A DNA stretch of 34,044 bases from Planctomyces sp. GTDB taxonomy: Bacteria > Planctomycetota > Planctomycetia > Planctomycetales > Planctomycetaceae. The notes under the pieces are model-generated. The model was not told the DNA's origin. It saw only the letters and a list, made by a program, of their open reading frames with translations, and ran no database searches. The stretch spans positions 1-34,044 of the forward strand of contig SXXK01000249.1 of NCBI GenBank assembly GCA_005791255.1. Direction: 5' to 3'. The translations under genes and the position numbers were made by a program. Each line of letters opens with the position of its first letter. Position 1 is the first letter of the stretch. Of this stretch, positions 1 through 7,804 are shown piece by piece.

Positions 1-2
1 CC

Positions 3-485
3 TCAGCTCACGGTGACGCGCTGGCAGCAGACCACGTTCAAGTCGGTGGCAATGCTACCATGAATCTCGGCGCCGGAAGTGATCGCGTGGCAATCGGCGA
101 TGATGTGACCGTGGCCGGTCGCGTCACCGTCTCCGGCGGAGCTGGACGTGACTTTGTCAGCAATGCGTCACGCACAAATGGACGGATCGGTGTGTTCATC
201 AGCGAGGACGATCAAATCACAGCTGATGATCTCCTCATCGGTTCAACATCCATGCTGGCTGCGCCAAAACCTGAATTCGCTCGTGCTATTTCCTTCGATG
301 TCACCGCTCCCGTACCTGCAAATCTGCTGAACAGCGATGGCGGTTACTATATCGGTATCATCGCAGACTACAGCGAAATTTCCGGTGACACTCAGCTCGA
401 AAACAACGGTGGACTTCGCCCCGGAAAGGACCTCTTCTACTATGTCGGTAAGAATCGACAGGAATTCCCAGGCAGCGAAAAGTGA
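3..485 (+). CDS. C-terminal part of a secreted/surface protein with CARDB-like domain (5' end outside window)
   Basis: The frame is open from the first bases of the window, so this is the last 160 residues of a longer protein. The first ~50 residues are Gly/Asn/Asp/Val-rich with short repeating units (VGGNATMNLGAGSDRVAIGDD, then a similar VTVAGRVTVSGGAG unit), resembling beta-strand repeats of secreted planctomycete proteins. The last ~95 residues look like a CARDB-type domain: an IGVFISEDDQIT stretch, a central strand region, then GGYYIGIIADYSEIS and a short Asn/Gly-rich tail, which parallels the YYIGVIADY..NxVxE pattern of that family. An adhesin-like extracellular role is inferred from this. 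An in-frame ATG at 60 is probably internal. An intrinsic terminator follows at 522-553. No membrane anchor is visible in this part. Confidence 0.7.
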   Translation, partial: SAHGDALAADHVQVGGNATMNLGAGSDRVAIGDDVTVAGRVTVSGGAGRDFVSNASRTNGRIGVFISEDDQITADDLLIGSTSMLAAPKPEFARAISFDVTAPVPANLLNSDGGYYIGIIADYSEISGDTQLENNGGLRPGKDLFYYVGKNRQEFPGSEK

Positions 486-521
486 TTGACCGGCTGGTCA
501 CACAACTGATCCACACCGCTG

Positions 522-553
522 AAACGCGACCGACAAACTCAGTCGCGTTTTTT
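522..553 (+). terminator. Intrinsic terminator after the CARDB-like gene
   Basis: A perfect 9-bp inverted repeat, AAACGCGAC (522-530) and GTCGCGTTT (542-550), encloses an 11-nt loop and runs into a T tract (548-553). It sits 37 bp after the stop of the + strand gene and 19 bp before the 3' end of the convergent - strand legC. The T tract is on the + strand side; on the - strand only TTT follows the stem, so it should act mainly for the + strand gene but could serve both. Confidence 0.85.
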
Positions 554-571
554 GTGTTCACCACCTGAACC

Positions 572-1771
572 TCACGCCGCCCGACGCACCCGCATCCGCA
601 GCACGCCACCGGTCGCCTGCACCACGCGATCCAAATCCCCGTCCGTCAGATTCGGCGTCGACGGAAAACTCAAAGCCTGCTCAAACAGCCGGTCAGCCGT
701 CCCGTTCAGTACAGCCTGAGCACTCTGATGCGCTGGACTCAAATGCATCGGCTGCCACAGCCGACGAGTCTGAATCTTCGACCGCTGCAGCTGATCCCGC
801 AATTCACACGCTGTCACACCCGCCTGCACAGGATCCACCAGCGCAGTCGACAACCAGCTTGTCGAACTCGCACCCGGCGCGTCCGTATGCCACGTCAAAC
901 CCGCTCCGCACAGACCACCGCGATAATACGCCGCTATCTCACGACGACGCTGCACAAAACCATCCAGTTGCTCCAGCTGCGCAAGTCCTATCGCCGCCAG
1001 CACATTCGTCATCCGATAATTGTACCCCACCTCGTTGTGGATGTACTCGATCGCATCGTCCTTCGCCTGAGTCGTCAGGTAACGGGCTCGATCAGCGTCG
1101 GACTGCGAATTCGTCAGAATCATCCCGCCGCCACCACAGGTGATCGTCTTGTTCCCATTGAAACTCAGACACGCCAGATCACTCGTCGCACCAATCTTCT
1201 TCCAGTGCAGTGACGCTCCCAGTGACTCCGCAGCATCCTCAATCAACCGCAGGCCAAACGCCTCTGCCTCGGCAGTAATCGCCGGCAAATCCACCGGATG
1301 ACCCAGCACATGCACCGGCATGATCGCACGGACACGACGTCCCGTCACCCGATTCCGCAGCTCACCATGCTCTGCCCGACACTCCCGACGCAGAAAATCC
1401 CGCACCAGCTGCGGATCCATCTGCCAGTACCGCGGCTCAGAATCAATCAGCACCGGATGCGCACCCGCGTACCGAATCGCATTCACCGTGGCAATAAATG
1501 TCAGCGTCGAGACCAAAACCTCATCGCCCGGCTCCACTCCCGCCGTCAGCATCGCCGCATGCAATGCTGACGTCCCGTTCACCGTCGCCACCGCATGCTT
1601 CACACCCACATACTCGGCCACCCGCTGCTCAAATCGATTGACAAACGCACCAACCGATGAAATCCAGCCGGAATCCAGACATTCCTTCACATACTGCCAC
1701 TCATTCCCCTGCAGACAGGGTTCACTCAATGGCAGAAATCGCTCGCCACTCTGGTCAGACGTTGTAGACAT
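572..1771 (-). CDS. legC: LegC-family PLP-dependent sugar aminotransferase
   Basis: A 399-residue DegT/DnrJ/EryC1/StrS-fold aminotransferase. The N-terminal LPLSEPCLQGNEWQYVKECLD block (13-33) with GWISSVG is characteristic of the LegC subgroup. The PLP-binding lysine is K208 in SFNGNK, and EDAAES (188-193) holds the pyridine-binding Asp. Expected reaction: transfer of an amino group from glutamate to C4 of the 4-keto-6-deoxy sugar nucleotide made by LegB, giving GDP-4-amino-4,6-dideoxy-GlcNAc. The reading frame stays open to 2017, but the ATG at 1771 starts the conserved protein and overlaps the 3' end of legB by 17 bp, which suggests translational coupling. It is the last gene of the seven-gene operon. 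PseC or other 4-aminotransferases are alternatives, but the neighbours favour LegC. Confidence 0.88.
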   Translation of the reverse strand: MSTTSDQSGERFLPLSEPCLQGNEWQYVKECLDSGWISSVGAFVNRFEQRVAEYVGVKHAVATVNGTSALHAAMLTAGVEPGDEVLVSTLTFIATVNAIRYAGAHPVLIDSEPRYWQMDPQLVRDFLRRECRAEHGELRNRVTGRRVRAIMPVHVLGHPVDLPAITAEAEAFGLRLIEDAAESLGASLHWKKIGATSDLACLSFNGNKTITCGGGGMILTNSQSDADRARYLTTQAKDDAIEYIHNEVGYNYRMTNVLAAIGLAQLEQLDGFVQRRREIAAYYRGGLCGAGLTWHTDAPGASSTSWLSTALVDPVQAGVTACELRDQLQRSKIQTRRLWQPMHLSPAHQSAQAVLNGTADRLFEQALSFPSTPNLTDGDLDRVVQATGGVLRMRVRRAA

Positions 1772-2738
1772 CGGCTCGATAACCCTTTGAATTCCCGCGA
1801 AACCACTCAATCGTCTGCTGCAGGCCATCTTCCAGCGTAACAGTCGGCTTCCAGCCCACCGTCTCAGCCGCCAGTCGATTGTCAGCCAGCAGCCGCTCCA
1901 CTTCACTCGCCGCAGGTCGCAGCCGCTGCTCGTCACACTCAATCCGCACGTTCGTTCCCACCAGACGAGCCACCAGCCCGGCCAGATCACCCACACTGAT
2001 CTCACGGCCCGAGCCAATGTTCAAAGTCTTACCCACGGCATCCGGATGAGCCGCACAGGCCATGAAACCCGCTGCCGTGTCAGCCACATAGTTCAGATCG
2101 CGAGTCGGAGTCAGACTGCCCAATCGCACCGTCCGTCCCGCCAGACACTGAGTAATGATCGTCGGCAGCACCGCCCGAGCTGACTGTCGCGGACCATACG
2201 TGTTGAACGGTCGCACCGTCACCACCGGCAAACCAAACGACCTGTAATACGACTCCGCCAGCTTGTCCGAACCAATCTTGCTGGCAGAATACGGCGACTG
2301 ACCCTGCAGCGGATGAGTCTCCGAGATCGGCACAAACAGCGCCGTCCCGTACACCTCACTCGTCGACGTCTGCACAATCCGCTCCGTGCCCAGTCGCCGC
2401 GCAGCCTCCAGCACGTTCAATGTCCCCACAATATTCGTCTGCACATACGACAATGGCGCCGTATACGAGTACGGTATGGCAATCAATGCAGCAAGGTGAA
2501 ATACCACCTCCCGACCCTGCATCGCTGACGCCACCGAACCACTGTCGGTAATGTCACCCGCCACAATCTCCATGTCCTTCTGCAACAGTGACTCATCCAG
2601 CCAGCCGCGACGACCGCCCGAATTGTAACGCACCATCGCCCGGACACTGGCACCGGCACGCACCAGCGACTCCGCCAGATGGCTGCCAATGAAACCGCCC
2701 GCCCCCGTAACCAGTACCCGCTTCCCTGCCCAGCTCAT
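1755..2738 (-). CDS. legB: LegB-like NAD-dependent sugar-nucleotide 4,6-dehydratase
   Basis: An extended short-chain dehydrogenase/reductase of 327 residues. The NAD-binding motif TGAGGFIGSH lies at 11-20, a TSTSEVYG segment contributes the catalytic Ser/Thr, and the YxxxK pair is Y150/K154 (YSASK). The early RYNSGGRRGWLD stretch matches the LegB subgroup. It is expected to oxidise C4 and remove the 6-hydroxyl of GDP-GlcNAc, giving the 4-keto-6-deoxy intermediate for LegC. A GTG at 2747 would add three residues, but the ATG at 2738 forms an ATGA overlap with the stop of ptmE and has AGGTGG 5 nt upstream, so it is preferred. A UDP-sugar substrate cannot be excluded from sequence alone; the adjacent PtmE-type gene points to GDP. 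Confidence 0.88.
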   Translation of the reverse strand: MSWAGKRVLVTGAGGFIGSHLAESLVRAGASVRAMVRYNSGGRRGWLDESLLQKDMEIVAGDITDSGSVASAMQGREVVFHLAALIAIPYSYTAPLSYVQTNIVGTLNVLEAARRLGTERIVQTSTSEVYGTALFVPISETHPLQGQSPYSASKIGSDKLAESYYRSFGLPVVTVRPFNTYGPRQSARAVLPTIITQCLAGRTVRLGSLTPTRDLNYVADTAAGFMACAAHPDAVGKTLNIGSGREISVGDLAGLVARLVGTNVRIECDEQRLRPAASEVERLLADNRLAAETVGWKPTVTLEDGLQQTIEWFRGNSKGYRADVYNV

Positions 2739-3811
2739 GCTGCCCACCTGACTCGCTCCACGTCTTCCTGTGCCTTCTGAAAATCATCCAGCCGACCAAT
2801 GTCCAGCCAGTACTCCATCACCGGGAATCCCACGACCCGCTCACCCTGAGCCAGCAGCCGGTTAATCAGATCCGTCATGTCATAGCGCCCGGCATCCGGA
2901 ATGTGCTTCAACACCGTCGGCTCCAGCAGGTAAATCCCCGCGTTCACCAAAAATGTGATCCGCGGCTTCTCCCGCAGCTCACTCACCATACCGTCCTTCG
3001 CTTCCACAACTCCATACGGCACCTGCATCTCGTACTGCCGCAATGCCACCGTCAACTGCGACTGATGCTCGCGATGAAACTTCATCATCGCCCGATAATC
3101 CACGTTCGTCAGAATGTCGCCGTTCATCACCAGCAACGGCTCATCCACCTCACTGATCAGCCGCAGCGCTCCGGCCGTTCCCAGCGGCTGGTCCTCGGAC
3201 ACATAATTCAGGTCCACCCCGAATTTCTGCCCTTGTCCAAAATGCTGAATAATCTTCTCCGGCATGTAATGCGTCGTCACATTGATTCGCGAAATGCCGG
3301 CACGCTGCAATCCCTCTATCGTCCGCTCCATCAGCGGGCGACCGCCCACCTGCAGCATTGGCTTCGGAGTATCATCGGTCAGCGGCCGCAGCCGAGTCCC
3401 AAATCCACCCGCCATGATCACCGCCTGCAGCGGCAGTACTTCCTCACGCACAAAGTCCGCACAACTCAGCTCAGCCACCGTGCCGTCCGCCTCAAGCAAG
3501 GGCAGATGGCGAATCTGAGCCCTCGCCATGATCGCCAGCTGCTCGTCCCGCGGAGTTCCCACCGGAGCCGTCGTCGACTTCTTGTTGCGAATGTCCACCG
3601 CAACACTCAGCAACGTCCCCAGTGCATGACCCGCCAAAATCGCTCGACGCAGATCCCCGTCCGTAATCGTTCGCAGAAAGCGCTGCTGTTCGTCCACCAG
3701 CAGCACCACGCCCCGCGAATTGGCATCAATCGCAGCCATCGCGTCCTGCACCGTCGCCGACGCCTGAATCAACAGCTTTTCCAGTATCGAGATGGCTTCC
3801 CTGCCGCTCAT
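2735..3811 (-). CDS. ptmE: PtmE-like sugar-1-phosphate guanylyltransferase with N-terminal CBS pair
   Basis: A 358-residue two-part protein. Residues ~10-120 form two CBS-like repeats. Residues ~128-350 form a nucleotidyltransferase whose signature MAGGFGTRLRPLTDDTPKPM begins at 133, with the metal-binding NGD at 230-232. The CBS plus nucleotidyltransferase architecture is that of Campylobacter PtmE, which makes GDP-GlcN for legionaminic acid; that role is inferred here from architecture and neighbours. The ATG at 3811 overlaps the legH stop as ATGA, and its own stop overlaps the legB start in the same way. The CBS pair may let nucleotides regulate flux into the pathway. A generic mannose-1-phosphate guanylyltransferase-like activity is the main alternative. 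Confidence 0.85.
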   Translation of the reverse strand: MSGREAISILEKLLIQASATVQDAMAAIDANSRGVVLLVDEQQRFLRTITDGDLRRAILAGHALGTLLSVAVDIRNKKSTTAPVGTPRDEQLAIMARAQIRHLPLLEADGTVAELSCADFVREEVLPLQAVIMAGGFGTRLRPLTDDTPKPMLQVGGRPLMERTIEGLQRAGISRINVTTHYMPEKIIQHFGQGQKFGVDLNYVSEDQPLGTAGALRLISEVDEPLLVMNGDILTNVDYRAMMKFHREHQSQLTVALRQYEMQVPYGVVEAKDGMVSELREKPRITFLVNAGIYLLEPTVLKHIPDAGRYDMTDLINRLLAQGERVVGFPVMEYWLDIGRLDDFQKAQEDVERVRWAA

Positions 3812-4464
3812 GAACCTGATCTCCGTATCGCTCTGGCAGGCACACCCGCCACTACCGCCTCCGGCGGCACATCCCTGATCACCACGGCACCGGCACCCAC
3901 GATCGCACGGTCACCGATCTCCAGATTCTCGCAGATTGTCGCTCCGGCTCCAATATGGACTTGCCGACCAACCCGCACACCACCGGCCAGACAGGCCCGC
4001 GGAGCAATATGCACGTCAGCGCCAATCCGGCAATCATGCTCCACAATCGAACCGGAATTCAGAATCACATTCTCACCAATTTCCGCACACGCATTCACGA
4101 TCGCTCCCGCCAGCACCTGACTTCCCGGCCCCAGCACCGCAGATTCTGCCACCACGCTTGCCGGATGTCGCAGAACTCCAGGTGCCAGCCCCGCCTGCAC
4201 CGCCGCTTCAAACAGCCGCCGCCGCAAACCAAATGCCCGAACACCCCCAACCGCCACAAAAAACTGCGTAAAACCCTCACTTCTCATCCGCGGAAGCAAC
4301 TCGTCACCGCCCGCCACCGGAATCCCCAGCAGTCGCGTCCCACACAACTCCGGACGGGCGTCCAGTACCACAGCACGCCCCGCCAGACCCAGCAGATGCA
4401 AAGCATCCGCCAGCACTCGAGCGTGCCCGCCGGCACCGATCAACACCACCCCGTCCGCCACCAT
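3808..4464 (-). CDS. legH: NeuD/PglD/LegH-type sugar N-acetyltransferase
   Basis: A 218-residue acyltransferase of the NeuD/PglD type. An N-terminal Rossmann-like half (VVLIGAGGHA at 6-15) is followed by a left-handed beta-helix of hexapeptide repeats (~100-212). The likely catalytic base is H143 in SIVEHDCRIG. In a legionaminic pathway it would acetylate the 4-amino group made by LegC with acetyl-CoA (the LegH step). NeuD-type O-acetylation of the finished sugar is the alternative. The ATG at 4464 has GAGG 6 nt upstream; a GTG one codon earlier is too close to that site. The gap to the upstream legG stop is 8 nt, and the 3' end overlaps ptmE by 4 bp. Confidence 0.83.
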   Translation of the reverse strand: MVADGVVLIGAGGHARVLADALHLLGLAGRAVVLDARPELCGTRLLGIPVAGGDELLPRMRSEGFTQFFVAVGGVRAFGLRRRLFEAAVQAGLAPGVLRHPASVVAESAVLGPGSQVLAGAIVNACAEIGENVILNSGSIVEHDCRIGADVHIAPRACLAGGVRVGRQVHIGAGATICENLEIGDRAIVGAGAVVIRDVPPEAVVAGVPARAIRRSGS

Positions 4465-4472
4465 CACACACC

Positions 4473-5657
4473 TCAGAAAGGACTCAAAAGCTCCGGCAAA
4501 CCCGCCCCACAGTCAAAAAATCGCTTGATCAGCAATCGCTCGTCCAGTGCCACAGAACCCAGCACTCCCACGATCCGCTCCGCCGCACGACCGTCCCCGT
4601 AAATATTCCGCACACCCCGACAGTGTTCACGAAACTCCGCCGACAACGCCCGCCGCATCGCACCACCAATCCCCGCCGCACTGTCATCACAATCCAGCAC
4701 ATTCCCCGAACGCGGACGCCCCTCCTGCCGCAAACCGATATTCACAACCGGCAACTGAAACGACGCCGCCTCAATAATCCCGCTCGAAGAATTCCCCACC
4801 ATCACCGCCGCATGACGCATCAGACTGAAATACGCCTCTGTCCCCAGATTACTCACCAGCCGCACACGCGATCGACCCGCCGCAAACCGCTCCAGTCGCT
4901 CCACAATCTCACTGCTCCTCGTGTCGGCGTTCGGCCGTGTCATTACAATCGGCAGCTCCATCGAAGCCAGCACACTCAACAACGCCTCCGTCTGCTCCCC
5001 CGCACGCTCCGACTGCAGTGTCACCGGATGCTGAGTCACCAGAATCGGTGCCTCCGACAGCGACATTCCCACCCGCTCCGACAACTCCCCCACACTCAGC
5101 AGACGAATACGGCCCAGATGATCCAGCCCAGGCGCACCGCTGACCGTCACCCGCCACGGCTCCTCACCCAGTTGCACAATCCGTCGCCCATGCTCCGCTG
5201 TCGATGCAAAATGCAGATGCGAATACTTCGTTATCGCATGCCGAAAACAGTCGTCAATCGCCCCCGCCGTCACCTCGCCACCATGCACATGCGCCGTCGG
5301 CAGCCGAAACGGAACCGCCGCCGCTGCCGCGGCATGCATCTCAAACCGATCCCCCAGCACCAGCAGCAGATCCGGACGCACACGCTGATAGACCTGCGCA
5401 AATCCTATCGTCCCCAAACCCATCGACACCGCAATCGCTGCAGCGTCATCCGACGCCAGCAACATCGGCACACGATCCTCAATCTCAAACCCGTCCGCCG
5501 CAATCACTGCATCCGTACGACCATGACCAGACACCAGATGAGCACCAGCGGCAATCAAATGCAGCCGCAAATCCCCCCGCTCACGCAGACAGCGCAAAAT
5601 CGGCAGATACAGCCCCCAGTCCGATCGACCGACTGTCACCACACAGACAGTCCTCAT
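4473..5657 (-). CDS. legG: NeuC/LegG-type hydrolysing NDP-HexNAc 2-epimerase
   Basis: A 394-residue GT-B fold epimerase of the NeuC family. Visible landmarks are the N-terminal VVTVGRSDWGLYLPIL, LVLGDRFEM near 100-107, HGGE at 125-128, TQHPVT near 208 and GNSSSGIIEA at 288-297. NeuC-type enzymes invert C2 and cleave the nucleotide. In a GDP-route legionaminic pathway this yields 2,4-diacetamido-2,4,6-trideoxymannose for LegI. Neither a PseG-like hydrolase nor a separate PseI-type arrangement is present. The ATG at 5657 overlaps the legI stop (ATGA). Whether the substrate is GDP- or UDP-linked rests on the neighbouring ptmE/legB genes. Confidence 0.88.
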   Translation of the reverse strand: MRTVCVVTVGRSDWGLYLPILRCLRERGDLRLHLIAAGAHLVSGHGRTDAVIAADGFEIEDRVPMLLASDDAAAIAVSMGLGTIGFAQVYQRVRPDLLLVLGDRFEMHAAAAAAVPFRLPTAHVHGGEVTAGAIDDCFRHAITKYSHLHFASTAEHGRRIVQLGEEPWRVTVSGAPGLDHLGRIRLLSVGELSERVGMSLSEAPILVTQHPVTLQSERAGEQTEALLSVLASMELPIVMTRPNADTRSSEIVERLERFAAGRSRVRLVSNLGTEAYFSLMRHAAVMVGNSSSGIIEAASFQLPVVNIGLRQEGRPRSGNVLDCDDSAAGIGGAMRRALSAEFREHCRGVRNIYGDGRAAERIVGVLGSVALDERLLIKRFFDCGAGLPELLSPF

Positions 5658-6715
5658 CCCACATCCTCCAGCCGCAGCAGCTCACCCGCAGCCACCGGAA
5701 CTCGCAGAGTCCGCGAAATCAGATACGGTTTCATCGCCGGAGGCAGACCGGTGCCCGGTCGCCGAATCGCGATCATCTCATCCGTCAGACAGGTGCCCGC
5801 CGACAGGTCAGCAGCAGCCACCAGACTTCGCCGCGCCGCCTTCGCCGTATCCAGCTCAGCACTGCACGGAGCCTTCCGCCCCGTCCCCAAACACGCCTCC
5901 ACTGTTCGGATACCCGCTATCAGACGCCGCAACTCCTCAGGCTCAGATGACGCACGATGATCCGGGCCAGGCAGACTGCGATCCAAAGTAAAATGCTTCT
6001 CAACCACACACGCGCCCAGTGCCACCGACGCCAGCGACACCTCGATCCCCAGCGTGTGGTCCGAATAACCCACCGGCAAACCAAAAGCCGCTCGCATGCT
6101 CAGCATCGCCCGCAGATTCACATCCCCGGCCGCCGCCGGATAATTGCTCACGCAGTGCAGCAGAATAATCTGCCCGTTCCCAGTACTCTCCACAGCCGAA
6201 ACCGCCGCCTCCACATCCCCCAAAGTACTCATGCCCGTCGATATCACCAGCGGACGACCAAATCCAGCAATGTGACGCAGCAGCGGCAGATTCGTCAGCT
6301 CACCCGAAGGCACCTTGAAAATGGTCATCCCCAGCGAATTCAGCATCGTCGCACTGTCCTCGTCGAACGGAGTCGACATGAACAGTATCCCCCGCGCTCG
6401 ACAATGCTCCGTGATCACCCGATGGTCCGCGTCACTCAGCTCAAGCGACTTCAGCATCTGAAACTGAGTCTGCTGCTTACCAGTATTCTCCGCCTGATAC
6501 TTCGCCGTCGGAGCTGCTTTCGTTACCAGTTTCTCAGCACGAAATGTCTGAAACTTGACAGCATCAGCGCCCGCCTCCGCGGCCACATCAATCGAACGCA
6601 GCGCCAGATCCACACTGCCATTGTGGTTCACTCCCACCTCGGCAATCACAAAACATGGCTGACCGGTACCAATCGCCCGCTCACCCGCCAGCACTGTCTG
6701 CACCGACGTCTCCAT
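5654..6715 (-). CDS. legI: NeuB/LegI-type nonulosonic acid synthase
   Basis: A 353-residue NeuB family protein that condenses phosphoenolpyruvate with a 6-carbon N-acetylated sugar to form a 9-carbon nonulosonic acid. The TIM-barrel landmarks are AEVGVNHNG (25-33), KFQTF (54-58), HCVSNYPA (187-194), GYSDH (216-220) and EKHFTLD (239-245). Residues ~295-350 form the C-terminal SAF (antifreeze-like) lid with PGTGLPP. The ATG at 6715 is chosen because AAGGAG lies 8 nt upstream; a GTG at 6724 would sit directly against that site. The sequence alone does not separate LegI from NeuB or PseI; the assignment relies on LegB/LegC/PtmE next door. Confidence 0.9.
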   Translation of the reverse strand: METSVQTVLAGERAIGTGQPCFVIAEVGVNHNGSVDLALRSIDVAAEAGADAVKFQTFRAEKLVTKAAPTAKYQAENTGKQQTQFQMLKSLELSDADHRVITEHCRARGILFMSTPFDEDSATMLNSLGMTIFKVPSGELTNLPLLRHIAGFGRPLVISTGMSTLGDVEAAVSAVESTGNGQIILLHCVSNYPAAAGDVNLRAMLSMRAAFGLPVGYSDHTLGIEVSLASVALGACVVEKHFTLDRSLPGPDHRASSEPEELRRLIAGIRTVEACLGTGRKAPCSAELDTAKAARRSLVAAADLSAGTCLTDEMIAIRRPGTGLPPAMKPYLISRTLRVPVAAGELLRLEDVG

Positions 6716-6769
6716 ACCACTCACTCCTTCCGCTGCGGACGACGCAATCCCCCTCCCCGCTCACACTCC

Positions 6770-7507
6770 TCACGCGGCACGTCGCAGCACCTGCGGCATA
6801 CCCTCCGACGTCAGCCGACGCTGCATCAGAAATTCAGCCAGCTCAAAATCCAGCGGAGTATCTATATCCACGGCACGCTCACGAGGCACCAGCACCGCTC
6901 GCACACGACCCGCAAAAATCGAATCCAGATTCATCACCGAATCACGACGCGCTGCATATGCCACCGCCGTCAGCTCGTAGACATCCGGAGCATCCTGGCG
7001 ACGCACCACATTCCCTGGTGGCTGCACCGCAATCCGCGCCGAACCCGTGGAATCCATCGTAATCATGTTGAAGTACGGATTCGCCGCTGCCTCCGTCGCT
7101 GTTACCACAATGTCCGCATCCGTGCTCAGCAGCAGCTCAATACAACGATCAATGTCCTCAGACTGCCGCAGCGGACACGTCGCAGGAATACTCACCAGCA
7201 CGTCATATCGAGTCTGCTCAAGCTGCTCCATCGTCTGAATCGCATGCCGCCACGCCAGACGCTCCGCCGCCGTATCCGTCGCCAGCTCCGCCGGACGCCG
7301 AAATGGCGCCTCCGCTCCCCACGCACAAGCCGTTCCGGCAATCGACTCACAATCAGTCGAAACAATCTGCCGCGATATGTAACGGCTGCCCAAAGCGGCC
7401 TGCACCGCCCACGCAATCAACGGACGACCACACAACATCCGAATGTTCTTGCCCGGTACGCCCTTCGAACCACCCCGCGCAAAGGTACAACTGAGAATTC
7501 GTGTCAC
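6770..7507 (-). CDS. legF: NeuA/LegF-type CMP-nonulosonate cytidylyltransferase
   Basis: A 245-residue acylneuraminate cytidylyltransferase that activates the nonulosonic acid with CTP. The CTP-binding signature RGGSKGVPGKN is at 11-21, near the N-terminus as usual, and a CPLR stretch follows in the middle. The start is set by a GTG at 7507 with AGGGAGG 7 nt upstream. The frame is open to 7612, and an ATG at 7531 is possible but has no good ribosome-binding site. It is the first gene of the - strand operon, about 75 nt downstream of the predicted transcription start. A 54-bp gap separates it from legI. There is no fused phosphatase or acetylesterase domain. Confidence 0.9.
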   Translation of the reverse strand: MTRILSCTFARGGSKGVPGKNIRMLCGRPLIAWAVQAALGSRYISRQIVSTDCESIAGTACAWGAEAPFRRPAELATDTAAERLAWRHAIQTMEQLEQTRYDVLVSIPATCPLRQSEDIDRCIELLLSTDADIVVTATEAAANPYFNMITMDSTGSARIAVQPPGNVVRRQDAPDVYELTAVAYAARRDSVMNLDSIFAGRVRAVLVPRERAVDIDTPLDFELAEFLMQRRLTSEGMPQVLRRAA

Positions 7508-7514
7508 CGACCCG

Positions 7515-7521
7515 CCTCCCT
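7515..7521 (-). promoter_or_regulatory. Ribosome-binding site deciding the legF start
   Basis: AGGGAGG on the - strand ends 7 nt before the GTG at 7507. The more upstream ATG at 7531 lacks such a site, so this favours the GTG start and the standard-length N-terminus. Confidence 0.65.
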
Positions 7522-7589
7522 GTCCGGCCATACCACATCTTCGTTCCGCAGAAACCTCGTGTTTCCGGCAAATCCTCCGAGCACTCCCG

Positions 7590-7619
7590 CTTATATTCCA
7601 CCCTCCCGACATCGGTCAA
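7590..7619 (-). promoter_or_regulatory. Sigma70-like promoter of the leg operon
   Basis: On the - strand, TTGACC (7619-7614) and TATAAG (7595-7590) are separated by 18 nt. Each hexamer matches the sigma70 consensus at 5 of 6 positions. Transcription would start near 7583, leaving an untranslated leader of about 75 nt before the legF GTG. It lies inside the long open frame extending upstream of legF, which supports the downstream start codon. Confidence 0.6.
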
Positions 7620-7774
7620 GTCCAGCGATTTCCCAACCGTCAAATACCCCCGAAAACGCCGCTTTTCCCAACACAAATGCCCACCCACAAAAAAACTGCC
7701 CGCCAAAAACCGAATCCGTTCGGATTTTCATTGCAATCAGTCGGTTTCCTGTTCCTCGCACAACGCGTTCTGTC

Positions 7775-7804
7775 TTTACGACAATACCCGCCACACACTA
7801 TCCT
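7775..7804 (+). promoter_or_regulatory. Weak candidate promoter for the hisF-like operon
   Basis: TTTACG (7775-7780) and TATCCT (7799-7804) are 18 nt apart on the + strand, each matching the sigma70 consensus at 4 of 6 positions. The start would be near 7812, about 93 nt ahead of the hisF-like ATG. No better + strand candidate was seen in the region. Confidence 0.3.

Noticed and set aside
1772-2017. N-terminal extension of legC
   Set aside because: The 82 extra residues are Trp/Arg-rich, lie wholly inside legB in another frame and show no conserved content.
572-7507. Pathway for sialic acid (Neu5Ac) or pseudaminic acid
   Set aside because: Neu5Ac needs only NeuC-NeuB-NeuA, and pseudaminic acid uses PseB/C/H/G/I without a hydrolysing epimerase. 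LegB, LegC and a CBS-type guanylyltransferase together fit the legionaminic route.
7710-7728. Hairpin plus TTTT as an intrinsic terminator
   Set aside because: The stem is only 5 bp, and it lies between two divergent promoters where no transcript needs to end. It is kept only as part of the control region.
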